64,000 bases of DNA from Oxytricha trifallax (Eukaryota > Ciliophora > Spirotrichea > Sporadotrichida > Oxytrichidae), in assembly GCA_000711775.1 (NCBI GenBank), contig ARYC01017955.1:41370-105369 (forward strand), read 5' to 3'. The notes beneath the pieces were generated by a model, which searched no databases, had not been told where the DNA came from, and saw nothing but the letters and a program-made list of their open reading frames with translations. This document shows positions 45,470 to 59,114 of the stretch, in pieces. The position numbers and the translations under genes were made by a program. Position 1 is the stretch's first letter, and each line of letters begins with the position of its first letter.

Positions 45470-46165
45470 TGTTTTTATAAGGCTATTTGTATATGTAAAA
45501 GTAAAGTATATTTAGAGAGAATGATGGTCTTTATCTTTATATTATAATCTAATTAATGTAATACGATAATTATAATAATAGCGATGGTATATTGATAAAG
45601 TATGAAATATGTTTATTCTAAAATATTACTATAAACACATTTAAATATTTGAGAAAATATATTGTAAATTACTAATTTTTTTTAAAAAAAAGTTTATATA
45701 ATTTATGCTTTTACAAATGAAATAAATATGATTAATTTATGGTTTATATCAATGAAGTCCTTTTACTTTGAATTCATTTAGAAATTCATGTCCTATTTCC
45801 GTATTTATTTACAAAATGATATAATTAGTAATTATAATAATACTCTTAGTTTAATTTTAAATGATTCATTTATTATTCTTACTTTTGAAATATTTTTACT
45901 TTTATAGGTTAATCCTAATTTATTGAAAAATAGAGTGTAAATGTGAAATAATAGATTAATTGGGACATTCGAATCGCTGTTTTAAATTTAAAAGTGAGTG
46001 CATGATAATACTTAAATAAAATGCATGTGTGATTGGTTATAGAGATAATGTTTATTACATTCTAATTTTGCAATTGTACAACTATTATAATGTATAGTTG
46101 TGAACTTATTCTAGAATAAAAGCTCTTTATAGCATTCCCTAAATCAGATTGTTAATTAGCAATAT
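45470..46165. other. AT-rich spacer, no gene recognised
   Basis: Long A/T tracts and no coding frame on either strand; it separates two minus-strand genes. Confidence 0.5.
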
Positions 46166-46171
46166 TATAAT

Positions 46172-47076
46172 TCAAACATTTAAATTAGCTCCAACGACAG
46201 GATTGGCATGATCGAGTAAATGTTATTATTGCAACTTCTGCCTGGCTATCTCGGCCATCGCTTCCTCCTCAAGTCTCTGCACTTCACGCTCTCTGTTTAG
46301 TTCCAGCAGTTTCACCCAATCATTCACGCAGTTATTGTCAAATCAAAATTCAGCGCTATATTTGTAAAATGATCATCATCAATTAATTAAAACCCCAAAA
46401 CTTTGCTGATAATAATGCCTTGTTCATGAATATCTTTCCTTCCACGTACTGTCACTAAGAAGCCACTCTAACTGTCCACGATGACTTTCATATAAAAACA
46501 ATATATAATGACTAGCACAGGAACTCCAGTTACTTTATATTTTTGCAGTAATTTTTGTATTCTTTCATCTTAATAAGGCAGTGCTAACCATGGCATGTGG
46601 GCGTAATGCTCTCTGTAGTCACCCTCATTTTTATCTGTCGATACCAATAATATCTCACATTTTATATATAATAATTAAATAAATAAAAATTAGGTAAGGC
46701 ATGATGATTTTTAATTTATAGTTGTGTCACATTTTTTCTTATCTATATTGACTTCCGAGTAAAACTCCTTCAATACACCTAAAAAGCTCTAGCATGGAGG
46801 GCACCACTTAGCAGAAAATAATAATCCTAAGAATGATGTTTATTATTTTATATAGAAAAATACAAATGAGAAAATTGATACCTTCTTAGAAAATTTAGAA
46901 GTTATTTATCTTTATGAAGAAAAAACGGATAATCTGCAATTTTATATTATTGATGCATTCTTAATCTCATCAGCGCCACATTCCTCAATGTTGAATAGAC
47001 TCTCTCTGTCCTTATCGTTATGTCCCTTCTTTTTGTAAAAGGAGTTTCCCACCAAGTCTTCAATTTTCAGTTCCAT
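46172..47076 (-). CDS. Nucleoredoxin/tryparedoxin-like thioredoxin-fold protein
   Basis: Thiol oxidoreductase of the thioredoxin-8 (tryparedoxin/nucleoredoxin) family. ATG 47076 (MELKIEDLVGNSFYKKK). The active site is AKWCPPCQSF, followed by ILLVSTDKNEGDYREHYAHM and PWLALPYQDERIQKLLQKYKVTGVPVLVI, with the usual cis-Pro region. VDSQSGFLVTVRGRKDIHEQG follows, and then a C-terminal helix (NCVNDWVKLLELNRERE ... AEIARQKLQQQ) before TGA 46172. A 27-bp IES (46481-46507, pointer ATGAC) interrupts the cis-Pro strand, and larger interruptions separate the N-terminus (about 46850-46960), the strand before EILLV (about 46670-46720) and the C-terminal helix (about 46330-46400). The last contains a GTTTTGGGGTTTT telomere-like stretch. 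Confidence 0.85.
46481..46507. other. Very short 27-bp IES, pointer ATGAC
   Basis: The insert between ATGAC at 46481 and ATGAC at 46508 is only 27 bp. Its removal gives VPVLVI-VDSQSGF in frame. Excluding one pointer copy leaves 22 bp of unique sequence, near the lower limit for known IESs. Confidence 0.7.
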
Positions 47077-47436
47077 TAATTTTACTGCCTTTAATTTATA
47101 ATTATTGATATTATATTTTCATGTTTTTAATTCTCACTCCAAACACTTAAATTAGAAATGCAGGATAAATATTAAATTCAGATATTAATTGTAGATAGTG
47201 TCTAAGATTGGGAAATAATTTTAATTCACAAATATAGTTATGCATATTTCTTATACATTTATATTTTATATGACTTATGATTTCTGTAAACAAAATTCTT
47301 ATTATCAATAATTTAAGCATGATTATTTTCTTATCAATTAAGCTACCTGACTTTGAGTTAAATTTTCTTCTTTTAATCATCGGCTACTTTTAGGAAAAAG
47401 TCTTTTTATCTTTAAGTCATGAGAGTTTAGTTGCTT

Positions 47437-50400
47437 TCACTGTTATCTAATATCCTTTATAAAATTAAAATTTATAATAATCAATTTATTGGGGTTTTTA
47501 TGTGGATTTTTTACGTATTAATAAATAAATATACTTTCAACTTCTTAAGATTCCAAAACAAAAGGGCTTTTCATTATTTTTGATGTGCTAGTTTAATGTG
47601 ACTGTGATACTTTATTGTTGCTAATTTTTTAAGACTAAACAATCATTCTATTAGAATATTATGATAAGATAGGTTGTCTCTAGCTATTGATATTTCCAGT
47701 ATATCCTGATTGATTAGCGCTACTCTAAACTTAAATGAATGATTTCCTTGGAGTTTAAAGTCTGCTATTTTTCTACGAATTTAATTAAGAAGAATGTGAA
47801 GAGGGTGTGTGACTGCTTGAATTGAGACTCTTCTTTTAAATTTCAAAGGATTTGTTGGGAGTTTTATTTTTTCTGGAAACTGATGATGTTCTTTTGCTAT
47901 CAGTCTTCTGAATGTATTTAGCAAAACTTTAGTTGATACCTTGGTTACTATCTTGTAAATCACTTTTATTTAACAAAGACTTATTCAGCTGGCTTGACTT
48001 GCGGCTCCCTATTGATGTATTAGAAGGAGTGCCTTCTATAATTTCAGTTTTAAATAGAGTTATCTTGAAAGAGGATTATTAGTGTTAAGTACTAGCACTA
48101 GTTTAAGTTTTGAAAATCTCATTTTAGTTAATTTTTATAGGAGCTCTGTAGCTCTTTAGAGAAATAAGTTAGTCTGTAACTTGGTTTTACTTCAAAGAGT
48201 TATTTTGATTAGAATTTTGCTAAGTTGATGAAATATCTGGAGCTTGTCTAGACCTTACATCCTATTTACGCTTGTAAATTTTTGGGATCAATGCAGGAGT
48301 TATAGCTTTGATTTAATCATCAATATTCCTCATCTCAAGTTCTTTCTGTACCTTATCTTGCATTATTTGATCGCAAACTCCTTTTATGATGTATCTTGCT
48401 GAATTAATGGCTTGAATCTTAGACTGTGAACGTTGAGTATTTAATTGAGTGCTTGGTTAAGTTTCACTTTTATAAACTTGGATTTCTTTCCTTGGGGTAT
48501 TTGCTTTTCTTGTAGAATTCATTTAACTTAATCTCTTAATTTAACTCAAATCAAGTTTCTATCTCATCACAAATGATCCAGTTTAAGATTCTGTTTCTTT
48601 GTCTTATTTTTAAGCACTAGATCTAGGAGGTTTTTTGGCTGACTTATTTGGAGTTTACAAGTTAACATTATTATCAATTCTTTAATCCAAAACCTCTACT
48701 TGCTATTTGGATGATATTCTAACCTTTGACCTGTTATTATTATTATTTAATGCTTTACAGAAATTAATACTGGGGATTAAACCAACCAGGAATATATAAT
48801 CATTTTATGCTCTTTCTTCCCTTTCTCGCTACCATTGGTGTCCTGTATTGGAGACCGAGTTTTTTGTTTTGCTCCCAGGATTTGTTACCCATATGGATCC
48901 TTTGACCTGTTAATCCTTGGTTTACTAAGGACATCTAAGAACTCAAAGTCAAACTTGAGGTGATTTTGTAAATCATCAATTTTCTAAAGTTTTCTCTCTA
49001 GTTTACTTTATAATCTCTAAACTTTCAGCTTTTCAATTGACTATTTTCGCTCTTTAACTTCTTATTCTTTGCTTTTAAAGGGATCATTAGTGCTTTAACT
49101 CCGTGATGATTAATGAGATGTTTTTTATGAAGACTGAAGAGAACTTGGTGTTTTCAAGATATTAAATGAGTTGACTTCCAGTTATATGTTGGCATCTTTT
49201 AGGTAATCTTGTTCGTATAACTCTAGGTTTATATTAGATAATGGTTCCTCTTATGTTTTCAAAGGTGTATATTTAGAGTGATCAGAGCTCTAAAAAGATA
49301 TTTTCTTATATTTCCATGAAGATTCTGATTATTATTGAGGAATGGGTATTTAATTCATCTGTAAAGGCATATCTATTTCATCCTCACTCTAATAATGGTT
49401 ATTGTTTAATTATTGAGGACCTGTTTCCTCTGTTTTTTAATTTGTTGAAAATATTTGACTTTCTTGCATTAAAATTTTATCAAAAATAATTATAGAATAG
49501 AATAGAAACATAGAATTATATTAGCATGATGATGTTTGTTAATGATATTGCTGACTATTATGTATCATTTCTTGAATTTAATCCTTCTTACTGTAAATTT
49601 TCCTCTTTATGATATAAGCTATCTTAATCCTCTTAAGATGGTCTCTCACTTATCGATGAAGCATTTTTCCCAAACCTTTGTTATGAAGTGACTCTTTTGT
49701 ATCTATTCTCTTATATCATAGTTTATAGCTTTTATTCCATCTCTTATTGTTCTTCTTATTAACTAGAGTCTTGAATCTTACTTTTAAATTATGAATCAGT
49801 TTCCTGTGCTTCATTGAAATCTCCATCGTCTGTTTTAGAAGCATATCGTACCTCTGATTCATACTAATTTTAAAAGTCAAATTCCTTAAGCTGAGAACGC
49901 TAGTTGGAAACAATATCAAGTAATCCCAAGTATTCTTATTAAGGTGAATAAGCAGAATATTGGTTAATATTCGCTTATACTTTGCCAGGATTTAAAGCTG
50001 AAACAATTCTCTCTTGAGATGATCTCCAGCTAAGCATATCAGTTTATTGGGTCTCAGTTTGCATATTTTTAATGCTTTAAGTATGGCACGCATCTCTCTG
50101 TAAATTAATAGTTGATTACACTTCTTCATTTTAATTAGTTTCTGGTCTAAAAGTTAATTGATTATCGTTTAAGAAGTTTTAGTTGTCAAAGAAGAAATCG
50201 TTATAGTTTTAGAAAGTATCTTGGAAATTGTTCTGATATATTTGTTATTATTCTTAAAGTAAGGAAGCATGATTTTCATGGTTTATAAGTTTGTCATTTA
50301 CTGAATCTGGCTAAACTTGATTTCCTACAAGATCAATATCAAGAACTCTTGGACTTGGAGTCGTAAGTATTTCTCTGTATATATTGTAAACTTAAATAGC

Positions 50401-53400
50401 TTAATGCTACTCTTCCTATTTAGCCTCTTCCTCAAAATCATCTTGAATATTGATTTCATTTTTTATTGTCTCATGTATGAAAGTTTACATAACCTTAGTT
50501 TCTTCTTCCATTTGAATTAAGCTAGTGTCACTCAAAATCTATCTCTACTGTTTGATACCTTCAGCCAACTTTGCAAATCTATTTTTTGAGTTAGAGTTTA
50601 ATAAACCTTAGCTCTTTTTCGATTCACTTAAAGCAGAATTGCTTATAAAACTGCGACTGTCTATAATATTTGCTTGGGACTTGCTTTAAGCTAAGGTTTA
50701 AAATTCGTTTTATTAATCAAAATTCAATTCAACTGGCTCTTGAAGAGTAGAGTTATCTAAGTTTTCAATCTTAAACATCACGTTATGCTGTATTAATTAA
50801 TGTGATTTATTTTCTGCTAAAATGGCAGTTTAATTCGCAAATTTAAAGTTATCTAGGTCTGTGATATCTTGATCAACCAGCTAGTATGGACTTTAATGCA
50901 ACTTTTCCATTCTTTATCTAGCAACTTTTTTGTTAGATATATGTAAACCTTAACTCTTAGAATCATTATTTGGAGCATTTTAAAAATTCATTATAGAGGA
51001 TCTTATTGACATTTCTAAGCCTCCATCGATATACTCTTCCTCAAATTATGGCTCTATCTTTTAAATTCTATTAGTATGTGTAACTTTTTATGAAGGAATC
51101 ATTTCATTTTCAACTAAGTACTCTCTTTCTATACTTTCCATATGATTATCGAGTTATTTACCTATAAGCTCCTTATTAATATTAACAAGATTTCTAATTT
51201 TCTCTTCTTAATCAATCCATTTACATGGCTAATCTTTGTAACCTTCAGAATGCTGTCTCTGATGCATTTTCGAATTTTAATAGTTTAAGGAAGGTGAAAT
51301 AGATTATCTTCGATTTTATAGTAAACGAAGTGCATACTCCTTTTGAGTTGGAGATAAATATCGCAGAGGAGAACTTCCTTCACTATCAACTCTCTATTTA
51401 TTTGAGGGAGAATAGCTTACTAAAACTTTTCTATTAGCAAAGTCTGATTGCTTCTCTATTTCATCAATTCTAATAGTCTACTCTTTCAAGATAGTTGTGT
51501 CATTCAGATTTAGAGATTATTGAGAACTTCTATCACTTTTGATTAAGTAATTTTACTTTTAAGCAGACACAGACTTTAAGGCAATCATAAAATTTACATG
51601 CTAGTTTTCTTCTTATCTTTCGTCAAGCACTAAAGATTATTATAATTTTAATTATTAATTTGAAATCAATTTCAATATTATACCGACTTGTTAATTGAGA
51701 ACTTTATATCTAGTTAGCATAGGATACTTTTGTATTTTTTATTGGGCTTAATTTCAAAAGATGCTGATTGTTATATTACAAAGAATGATCAATTTTACCT
51801 GCTATTTTTTCATTAAATTAGACATTTTTCTATTCAATAAAGTTTCTTGCTCTAATAGGAGATAGTTAGACTGATTTGTAATTGTTAATTTATTCATTTT
51901 GATTCATCGAAAATCTGTTAGTTTCTATAAGTGGTTAATCAAGATCTAAGATTATTGAGAGTTAAGATGCAGCCAGGTTTTAAGTTGAGTCTTAATATAT
52001 ATTGTTACCGTGATATTCAAATTTATGAGGGATAAAACTTTTAAAAGAGTATTTTAATAAAATGCAATTAAAAAGATAAGGTCCTAATTTATAATAGTTT
52101 AATACAAAGTACACAACCCTAAAATTATTACTTATACGGATGATCAACAAGTAAGTTTTAGATGTTTTTATTGAATTTCTAGAAAGGAGATTTAAATTCA
52201 GAAGGCTCATCTTTTTAGAGCATCTTTTGATTTGACATTAAACCAATATTTTAATGATTAGTCTGGGAAAGATATGTTGGATCATCTTCAGATATTATGG
52301 AATTCACTGATGATACATAAGATGCACTCAAATCCATTTAAATTTAATTATACAAACATTATTTTGCTTTTGGCTTATCGCTTAAAATTAAAGTTAATGG
52401 CTTAAATAAAATCTATAGGATTATTTCGACTAGGCTTGAATTGAGAGGAAATGCCCGCATCACAGTAATCAATAACTTAATTATCTCCTATAGGCGCTCT
52501 GCTCGGTGAAATGTCAATCATAAATCTCGATTAAGTGGTATTTGCAGAATCAGCATTTTATCTAAGTCTTATGAAGTCTTCGTAATCTTTAATAACAGGA
52601 ACGTTTGGTAGTTTAAATGGCATATTCAAGTCAACTTAATTATTATTTTGTTTCTTATTTATTTGTATTTTATGATCTAAGTAATTGTCTATAGATGAAA
52701 ATCTCTAATGTCTTGTTACTGCTCTATTTGAACTAGAATTGCTAATTGGGTTTTATTTCATAAAGCTTATATTATTAGATATCTTTGTAAGAGTTTACTA
52801 TGGCGTTTAACCCAGACTGCCAGTAACTTGATTCATAGTTTATTCATACCCACATTACTTGTTTAATGAACTGTAAAAATCATTTTAATTCTCGTCATAA
52901 TCATTTGAGTCATCAAATAAACTCAGTTTTTAAGATTTAGGTCCAAGAAAATTTTTTAAATGAGAATCTTTGTTTGAGATTTCAGGATTCATAATATCAT
53001 TTGAGTAGAATTATTCTTAACAGTCTATTTATTTGAGTTGTTAAATAGAGCTTTTTCTTTCATGCATTTTATTCACTCTCATGTCAAGGATTTGTTAGCC
53101 TAGCTATTTTTTAATACAAAAATTAAGTTAAACTATTTATAAATTAAAAATAGTTATAGGTCTTTAAAGTGAAGAGAATTTAACTTAATTACCGCCGCTT
53201 TTGCCCTATGAACCCTGAAAATTCTCAATATCCTTACTCTTATTAATTTCTAAATTCTTGAAGCTTGCTGCATTTTTTAGATAATCTGAGTTCTTGACAT
53301 CTACTGCGTTTAACATCTGCTTATTGCAATCAACCTCACTGAAAATAGAGCTGGATTAATGTGATGATATAGTTTGTTATTGCTATATTTTTTAATTTGG

Positions 53401-54075
53401 CCTATTTTGGTTATATTTTTGCAAGCTATTTACTTAAATGTGATTATTTCCATGTTTTTAGTTGTTAAGACTTATATATTTCGAGAGACTGTGAGGTTTT
53501 GACTAATGTGTAGAGGGAGTTTATTGAATTGATTGAGGGGATTTTACTAATAAATTGGAGTTTTGGTTAGTATTGACTGTTGGGTAAAATTATTAGTTTG
53601 ATTATTATTAATTTGAGTTATAATTGCTGTTGAAGTTGCTGTTATACTATTAATTGCTCCGAATACTCAAAACCTACAGATTTAACTCCTGATTTGTTTA
53701 TATAAATTTAATTGGAACACATTTATAGACTAAAAGGTAGCTTGCGGAATAATATTATATATTAAGATTAGCTGGTGAATTGATCCCAGAAGAAAAAGCT
53801 CCTTAGCCTCCTCTAATTAAATTATGATCTTCCATATTACTCGAATTATTACTCATGAAAAATAGTTTTTATTATTCAATCATTTCAGCCATCATGTCTA
53901 TTTATTTCTTGAGCAACTGGTTTTCATTCAATATTTCGTTAATATTTTATGGTTATGATTTCATATTTAAGTTATCGGAATTTTAAATTGGTTTGGATTA
54001 TGGATAATCGTTTTATTGCTGTTGCTAATTTTATTATATTATTAGCTTTCTAATAAAATTAATTTACTATATCAT
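47437..54075 (-). CDS. Giant Gln/Asn/Ser-rich protein
   Basis: A series of minus-strand frames, open with TAA/TAG as Gln, begins at ATG 54075 (MIQQINFIRKLII) and can be followed to TGA 47437. The product would be near 1,900 residues. It has a short coiled coil (ENQLLKKQIDMMAEMIEQQ), then low-complexity N/Q/S sequence, local coiled coils (KERKQSIEKLKVQRLQSKLE) and basic Ser-rich stretches near the C-terminus (KTPNKSFEIQKKSLNSSS). No catalytic domain is visible. What looks like two genes, one stopping at 49480 and another starting at 49469, becomes one when a 94-bp IES (49451-49544, pointer ATATT) is removed, joining QQSAI to FSTNQKTEE in frame. Other interruptions lie near 48550, 51650-52330 and 53110-53170. 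A structural or scaffold role is a guess from composition only. Confidence 0.55.
49451..49544. other. IES joining two frames of the giant gene, pointer ATATT
   Basis: A 94-bp insert between ATATT copies at 49451 and 49545. Without removal the upstream frame ends at TGA 49480, only ten bases before an ATG in another frame. Removal produces one continuous frame. Confidence 0.6.
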
Positions 54076-54079
54076 TTTA

Positions 54080-55425
54080 GATTACTTAGATTTGTTTACC
54101 AAATAATTGATGGTTATTAAAAGCATTTTAAAATACACATATTTATATTTAGATTTCTAATTGCGCATATTCTGTGTTGAAACTTAGATATCAGAATATG
54201 TTTGGTTTTAGCGATTGTCATGATTTTCTTGAATTATTTAAATTAAAGTAAAATTTAATTCTAATAATAGCATATTAAATATTTAATATGAGAAGATGTT
54301 TCATTTATACCTTGAGGAGGTTGAAAATGTAAAGAAATATATACATTATATTTAAATGATTATACACTTGCAATTTTACTGTTTTGTCTTGAGTTTCTTG
54401 CTATTTAAACTACAAAAAATGTAATTAATTATTTTATATCTTACACTTGATTTTTTATATTTAAATTAATAAATTATCTTATTTAATTAATTAAAAACAA
54501 AAACATTAAATTATTCGTAAATGATTGTTATTAGGAATTCATGTTTTTATCTTGAGAGTGATCGCCTCCTGGGCTATTTATCAGTTGAGAAATAAACTAC
54601 TTCATTAACAAATTAATTCAATCAATTTGTACAATTTATTTATTTTATTAATTTCATTGTGAAAACTTAGCATATTATAGAAATCATTGATATGATTCAA
54701 TAAAATGATCTATTATAAGCTAAAATGTAGAAGTGAAAGGGAGATGGTTATTAATTAATTAAGTATTAAGATATTTGATTAATTTAGATGGTGGTATTAA
54801 ATTTAATTATATACTCTTGCAAATAACTACAGATGAAATATTCCTCCTAATATTGTTAAATAATAAAGATTTTTAAATTATTCAATTCATATTTTCAATT
54901 TAATACACATCTTAACTTTATAGAGATTAAAATAAATATAAAATCGTTTAAGTATTTTAGAATATAGCAATTATCATTATAATTAAATAATAATTATATT
55001 ATCTTTTTAATTTCTAATTATATATTAATTTAACAGTAACCAGTGATGACTTAATTCTTATACCTCTAAGTGGAATTATATTAATTTATTTCAAATTTTT
55101 TTCTAAAAAAATGCAAAAAATACACAGATAAATACTAAATACACTAAAAATATTTAGTGGCTTAATAGTTTAAACTATATAAGAACTGATCGCAAAGTCT
55201 ACCATTTCTAAATCCCTCATTTAAAGTATATAATTGATCTCCGAAATTCTTCTAAGCACCTTAACTCAAAGAAAATGAAGTTTGATTATACAATAAGGAA
55301 GATAGAGTGTAGGATGCGATTATTCTTTAAGTTTAACTATTCTTTAAAACTAGCCACTCTGAGATAAATATATCTAGTCAAAGAGGACAAAAGGAGGGTA
55401 AAAAATTAATAGGGGTTATATTTGT
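54080..55425. other. AT-rich spacer with a weak coding-like patch
   Basis: Mostly over 80% A/T. On the minus strand at about 55180-55400 a short frame (FKEQLNLKNNRILHSIF) could be a last segment of the next gene to the right, but nothing confirms it. No repeats or RNA genes seen. Confidence 0.4.
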
Positions 55426-55431
55426 TTCAAA

Positions 55432-58400
55432 TCATTTAAGTTAACGCTTTAGAGCTGCGCTAAAGCTAGCTATGTAACTGGACGTCACTTCGTGGGATTC
55501 GCTCTACTGCTCATTAATATAGTTGTTAAAGCTTCCATCAAGTTAATATTAATCGTTAAATTTGAAATATAATTTACACTTTTTAACAGAAGTTTGGATT
55601 GCTTCTTCCTCAATTAATTTGAGTATCTCATAAGGGGAGTGATATCGTCATTCATAGCTGTTTGTAAATAAGAACAATTTTACTCCTGAATTAAACTGCT
55701 TTCATTAAGTTCTCTTTAAGCTTTTTGTTGACCAAGCACGAAGCTCACTCTCATTTTTGAAGAGGATTTCAGTTGGAAACTCTAATCTTATAACTTTTTC
55801 TTCTGAGATCTTGATTTCAGCGGTGAGATATATTTTTCGTATAACTTAATTTGATTAGGTTTTAAGTAAAATATTTTAAGAAAAATCTATATGAATATAT
55901 TCATCCATTACAAATTATGTGTCTTAAAAGATTGATGAGGGTATTTAATAGGTAGATTAAATTTTGGACATGCTCCCACCTGATTAGTATCTTTTAAGTG
56001 GAGAAAAACTATTTTATCCAGAAATCATGCTTTAATCCTGAATAGCTGAATGCTGCTTCTAGAATAGTTTACTAAGCTTGAACTGTATGTTATCAAGGTC
56101 CTAATTCACATCTGCATTAGTTATAGTGTCTCTTCTTTTTGGCGAAGAAGCATATACTGATTCTTGCTTTGATTCCTCATCGCCATTATTGTCATTAAAA
56201 AATTAAAAATTAAAAAACTTTCCGGATTAAATTTTAAAATACTCATTTAATATTGTAAGTAGAGTTTTAGAAGCTTAACTGATTCGAGAATTACTACCTG
56301 AAGTTAGATGGATACTGGATTCTTTTAGGAGAGCAACCACTTTGAGAAGTATTGAGGTACGCAGACACATCAAATTAAGTCACTCTTGAGTTAGACTATA
56401 ATTAAATCTTAGATTATTTCTCAAACTTATTGCTCTTTATTTAAGTTCTAAAAGTTGGTATCATGGTATCAAGTCTCATCAATTTTGATTTTAAATTCTT
56501 AAGTACCTCTTTTAAAAGTAATTAATATAAAATAAAAAATATCAAATATCAAATCCTTCTAATCCTTTTTTATCACAAATTACATTTTTTATTACTAAAA
56601 CTGTTTCAAAATGTATATCTAATTCTAAGTTGACTTAAAAGAGACCTAATATACTTTGTAAATTTTAAAATTATTTTAATCATTTCTTTGGTCTATGAGT
56701 TTTTTGTAATTGACCTAGACTGAAGCTTACTATTTATAGATGAATCTTGAAAGCTAGATGACATAAGAGAACACTTCAATTTTTCATTGTTATCAATGAA
56801 ACTTTTATTTTTCTTCTCCTCAATTTTAAAGGATTTGTCACTCTGACAGTAAACTTACTCGTCAAAGTTTCTGAACTTTGAGTAATCTTGATAGTTTCTG
56901 GTGTTTCTAGGCAGGTCAATCTGTTCATAAATTAAATTAAATTATAGTTCTATTAAAGAAAAAGAGGCTAGACTTTAGTAATATAAAGATGTAATAAGGT
57001 ATATTCATATTGTAAAGAAAAATACTTTGGGAAATTAAAAATAAATGTGCTCGTGTTTTAATTCTAACTGGATTCAATCATAGAAATTAAAAACAAAATC
57101 TAATCTCAAAATTTTGATTTTATTATAGGATTCAGTTATTATGTTATCGCAAGATAGGTTTTACTAGATGCACTTCATAATAAAAAAAAATTTCCTAGCT
57201 GGATTTTGTAATTTATAAAGATAACTACTATTTAATTTTATTTGAACTTTCCCACTCCAAATCAATATTTATTTATAATCTGTTCTTTTACCATTTTCTT
57301 TTAATTTGGTTAAAATTCTAGTTATTCTCTTCTTTTCAGATTGGGGGAACTGGGGCTAGAATATGTTTTTTGAGGACTTACAGTATGCACTATTTTAAAA
57401 TCTAATATGCAATTTTCATGTTTCTCTTGTTAATTATTGTATTTCGGAAGAGCTGTATTAGGCTCAATTAATTTATTTTTTTATAAATTGTACATTGAAA
57501 TGTAGTGCATAAAATAGTAATTTTTATTTAAAAAAAAACAATAGGCTCTTAAGGAATCTATTAATTAATGATTTACCCAAAATTGATTTCATCAATTATT
57601 TTCTTTTGATTAGTGTCCTTCTTCAGATCAGATTATAAGTAAAAGTTTCTATTATTATAAAAAGTATAGATGAATTAAAACATTTATTTTTATAGTTCTA
57701 ATTAGAACCTGTTACAGTTACAGATACAGATGAATTTTCAGTGAAATCCTAAGCTATACTTTCAAGTTGAATATTACTACCTCCCTGAGCTTCATTTTGA
57801 GAGTAAATTTGAGAATTTTATTTTTCTAATTAATTTTGTGTAAGTTATGAATTGGAATTTGGAAGACTGTTCGAGTCGAGGGTGTTTTATCTTGCTCGCT
57901 ATAACAGCTGATCATTATGCTAGTTTCCTCTGAGCTTGGCACCGAGTTTCCGTAGCAAGTTAAAACCCTCCTTTCGTTGTTAAAATTGTTCATTTTCTAA
58001 GTTTTCCCAAGAGGGGAACATTAGCTGTTATTATCCTATTTAAAAAGAAACTTAGATGTTTGAAATTACTAAGGAATTTAGATATAATGACATAAATAAC
58101 TTTCCAAGTACATTGACATATTTTCCAATTTCACTAGATTTAATATTGAAATATATCGAGATTTGGTAATATTTTAGTTTCTCTAATTTTGGATCCAAAG
58201 GTCTTCTATTTTGAAATTTCGATTTTGTATTATTTCTTTCGTACCTCGTCCCACGAGTTTGAAAACGTTGATAATTTGCAATATTATCTGGCTCGAGAAC
58301 ATCGAATCCTGAGGCAACTATATTCTCACTATCTTTCCTCTTAACGATTCTGTCTCTTGCTATGTACATACTTTGCCTCTTAAGAACAGTAGTGGTAAAT

Positions 58401-58880
58401 TTATTTATACTTTATAGCCTTAAAGTTAAAGATAAATTTTCTTTCTCACGATAAAAAATCTAAAATCTACGAACCATTTGTAAAAATATCTGGTAATTTT
58501 TAAAAGCTCATCTTCTTAATTTTAAAGATGGATGCTAACCTTTCTACTAGGTGGCTCAACTCCCTTGAATAATTTTTTCTGAGAAATCACGAATCTTTCA
58601 TTAATAATAGTATTTAGTTGATCCATATATAGCATGTCACCCCACAAGTCATCGTTGTCGTCATCTGACAAACTTCCACTGTCTGATTAAATTGAATTTA
58701 ATGAAGGCCTGTATTCATACTAACTATTCTATAATATACTTATTTAAGACTCTAAAGTATGATAGATTTAATTTCTACTTGATTTGTATTGCAGTTTATA
58801 TTAAACAAATTTAAATAATTCGAGGGAAAATCATCTTATAAAACATTCTCATCTCGTTACTAAATACCAGACAATTCATA
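55432..58880 (-). CDS. Acidic, Gln/Ser-rich protein in many germline segments, function unknown
   Basis: Minus-strand coding pieces in one order: DENVLQDDFPSNYL and SLSDDDNDDLWGDMLYMDQL (58880-58560), VKRKDSENIVASGFDVLEPD (58370-58190), ENEQFQQRKEGFNLLRKLGA and NSSVSVTVTGSN (58020-57720), LDFKIVHTVSPQKTYSSPSS (57460-57340), RNTRNYQDYSKFRNFDEQ (56930-56720), KSKLMRLDTMIPTFRTQIKS (56520-56250), KRRDTITNADVNQDLDNIQF (56160-55960) and IYLTAEIKISEEKVIRLEFP with SPYEILKLIEEEAIQTS (55930-55440). AT-rich interruptions separate them. An in-frame TGA at 55648 falls between NSYE and RYHSPYE although both sides look coding. No domain recognised. Whether this is one gene or two is not certain. Confidence 0.5.
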
Positions 58881-59114
58881 TGAATTTTATTAATCAAAAA
58901 AAAAACAATTATAATTAAAGTAATCGAACCAATTTCATTCGAAAGTATAGTTAGGATAAGAAAATAATTTTATTATAATTAAAATCTATGGAAAATACAA
59001 TAAAATGTTTAGAGAATATTTGGGAAATGGAATATGCTAAATACTAGATGACTTTTGTTATAATCAATTTGATTTAAGTGAAAAATTATTTTTTAAAATT
59101 TTAATCAATTTATT

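Noticed and set aside
56340..56410. In-frame TGA in a frame reading SLTQE then LNLMCLRTS
   Set aside because: The neighbouring frame, Ser/Gln-rich and continuous with flanking segments, is the coding one; the TGA is in a shadow frame.
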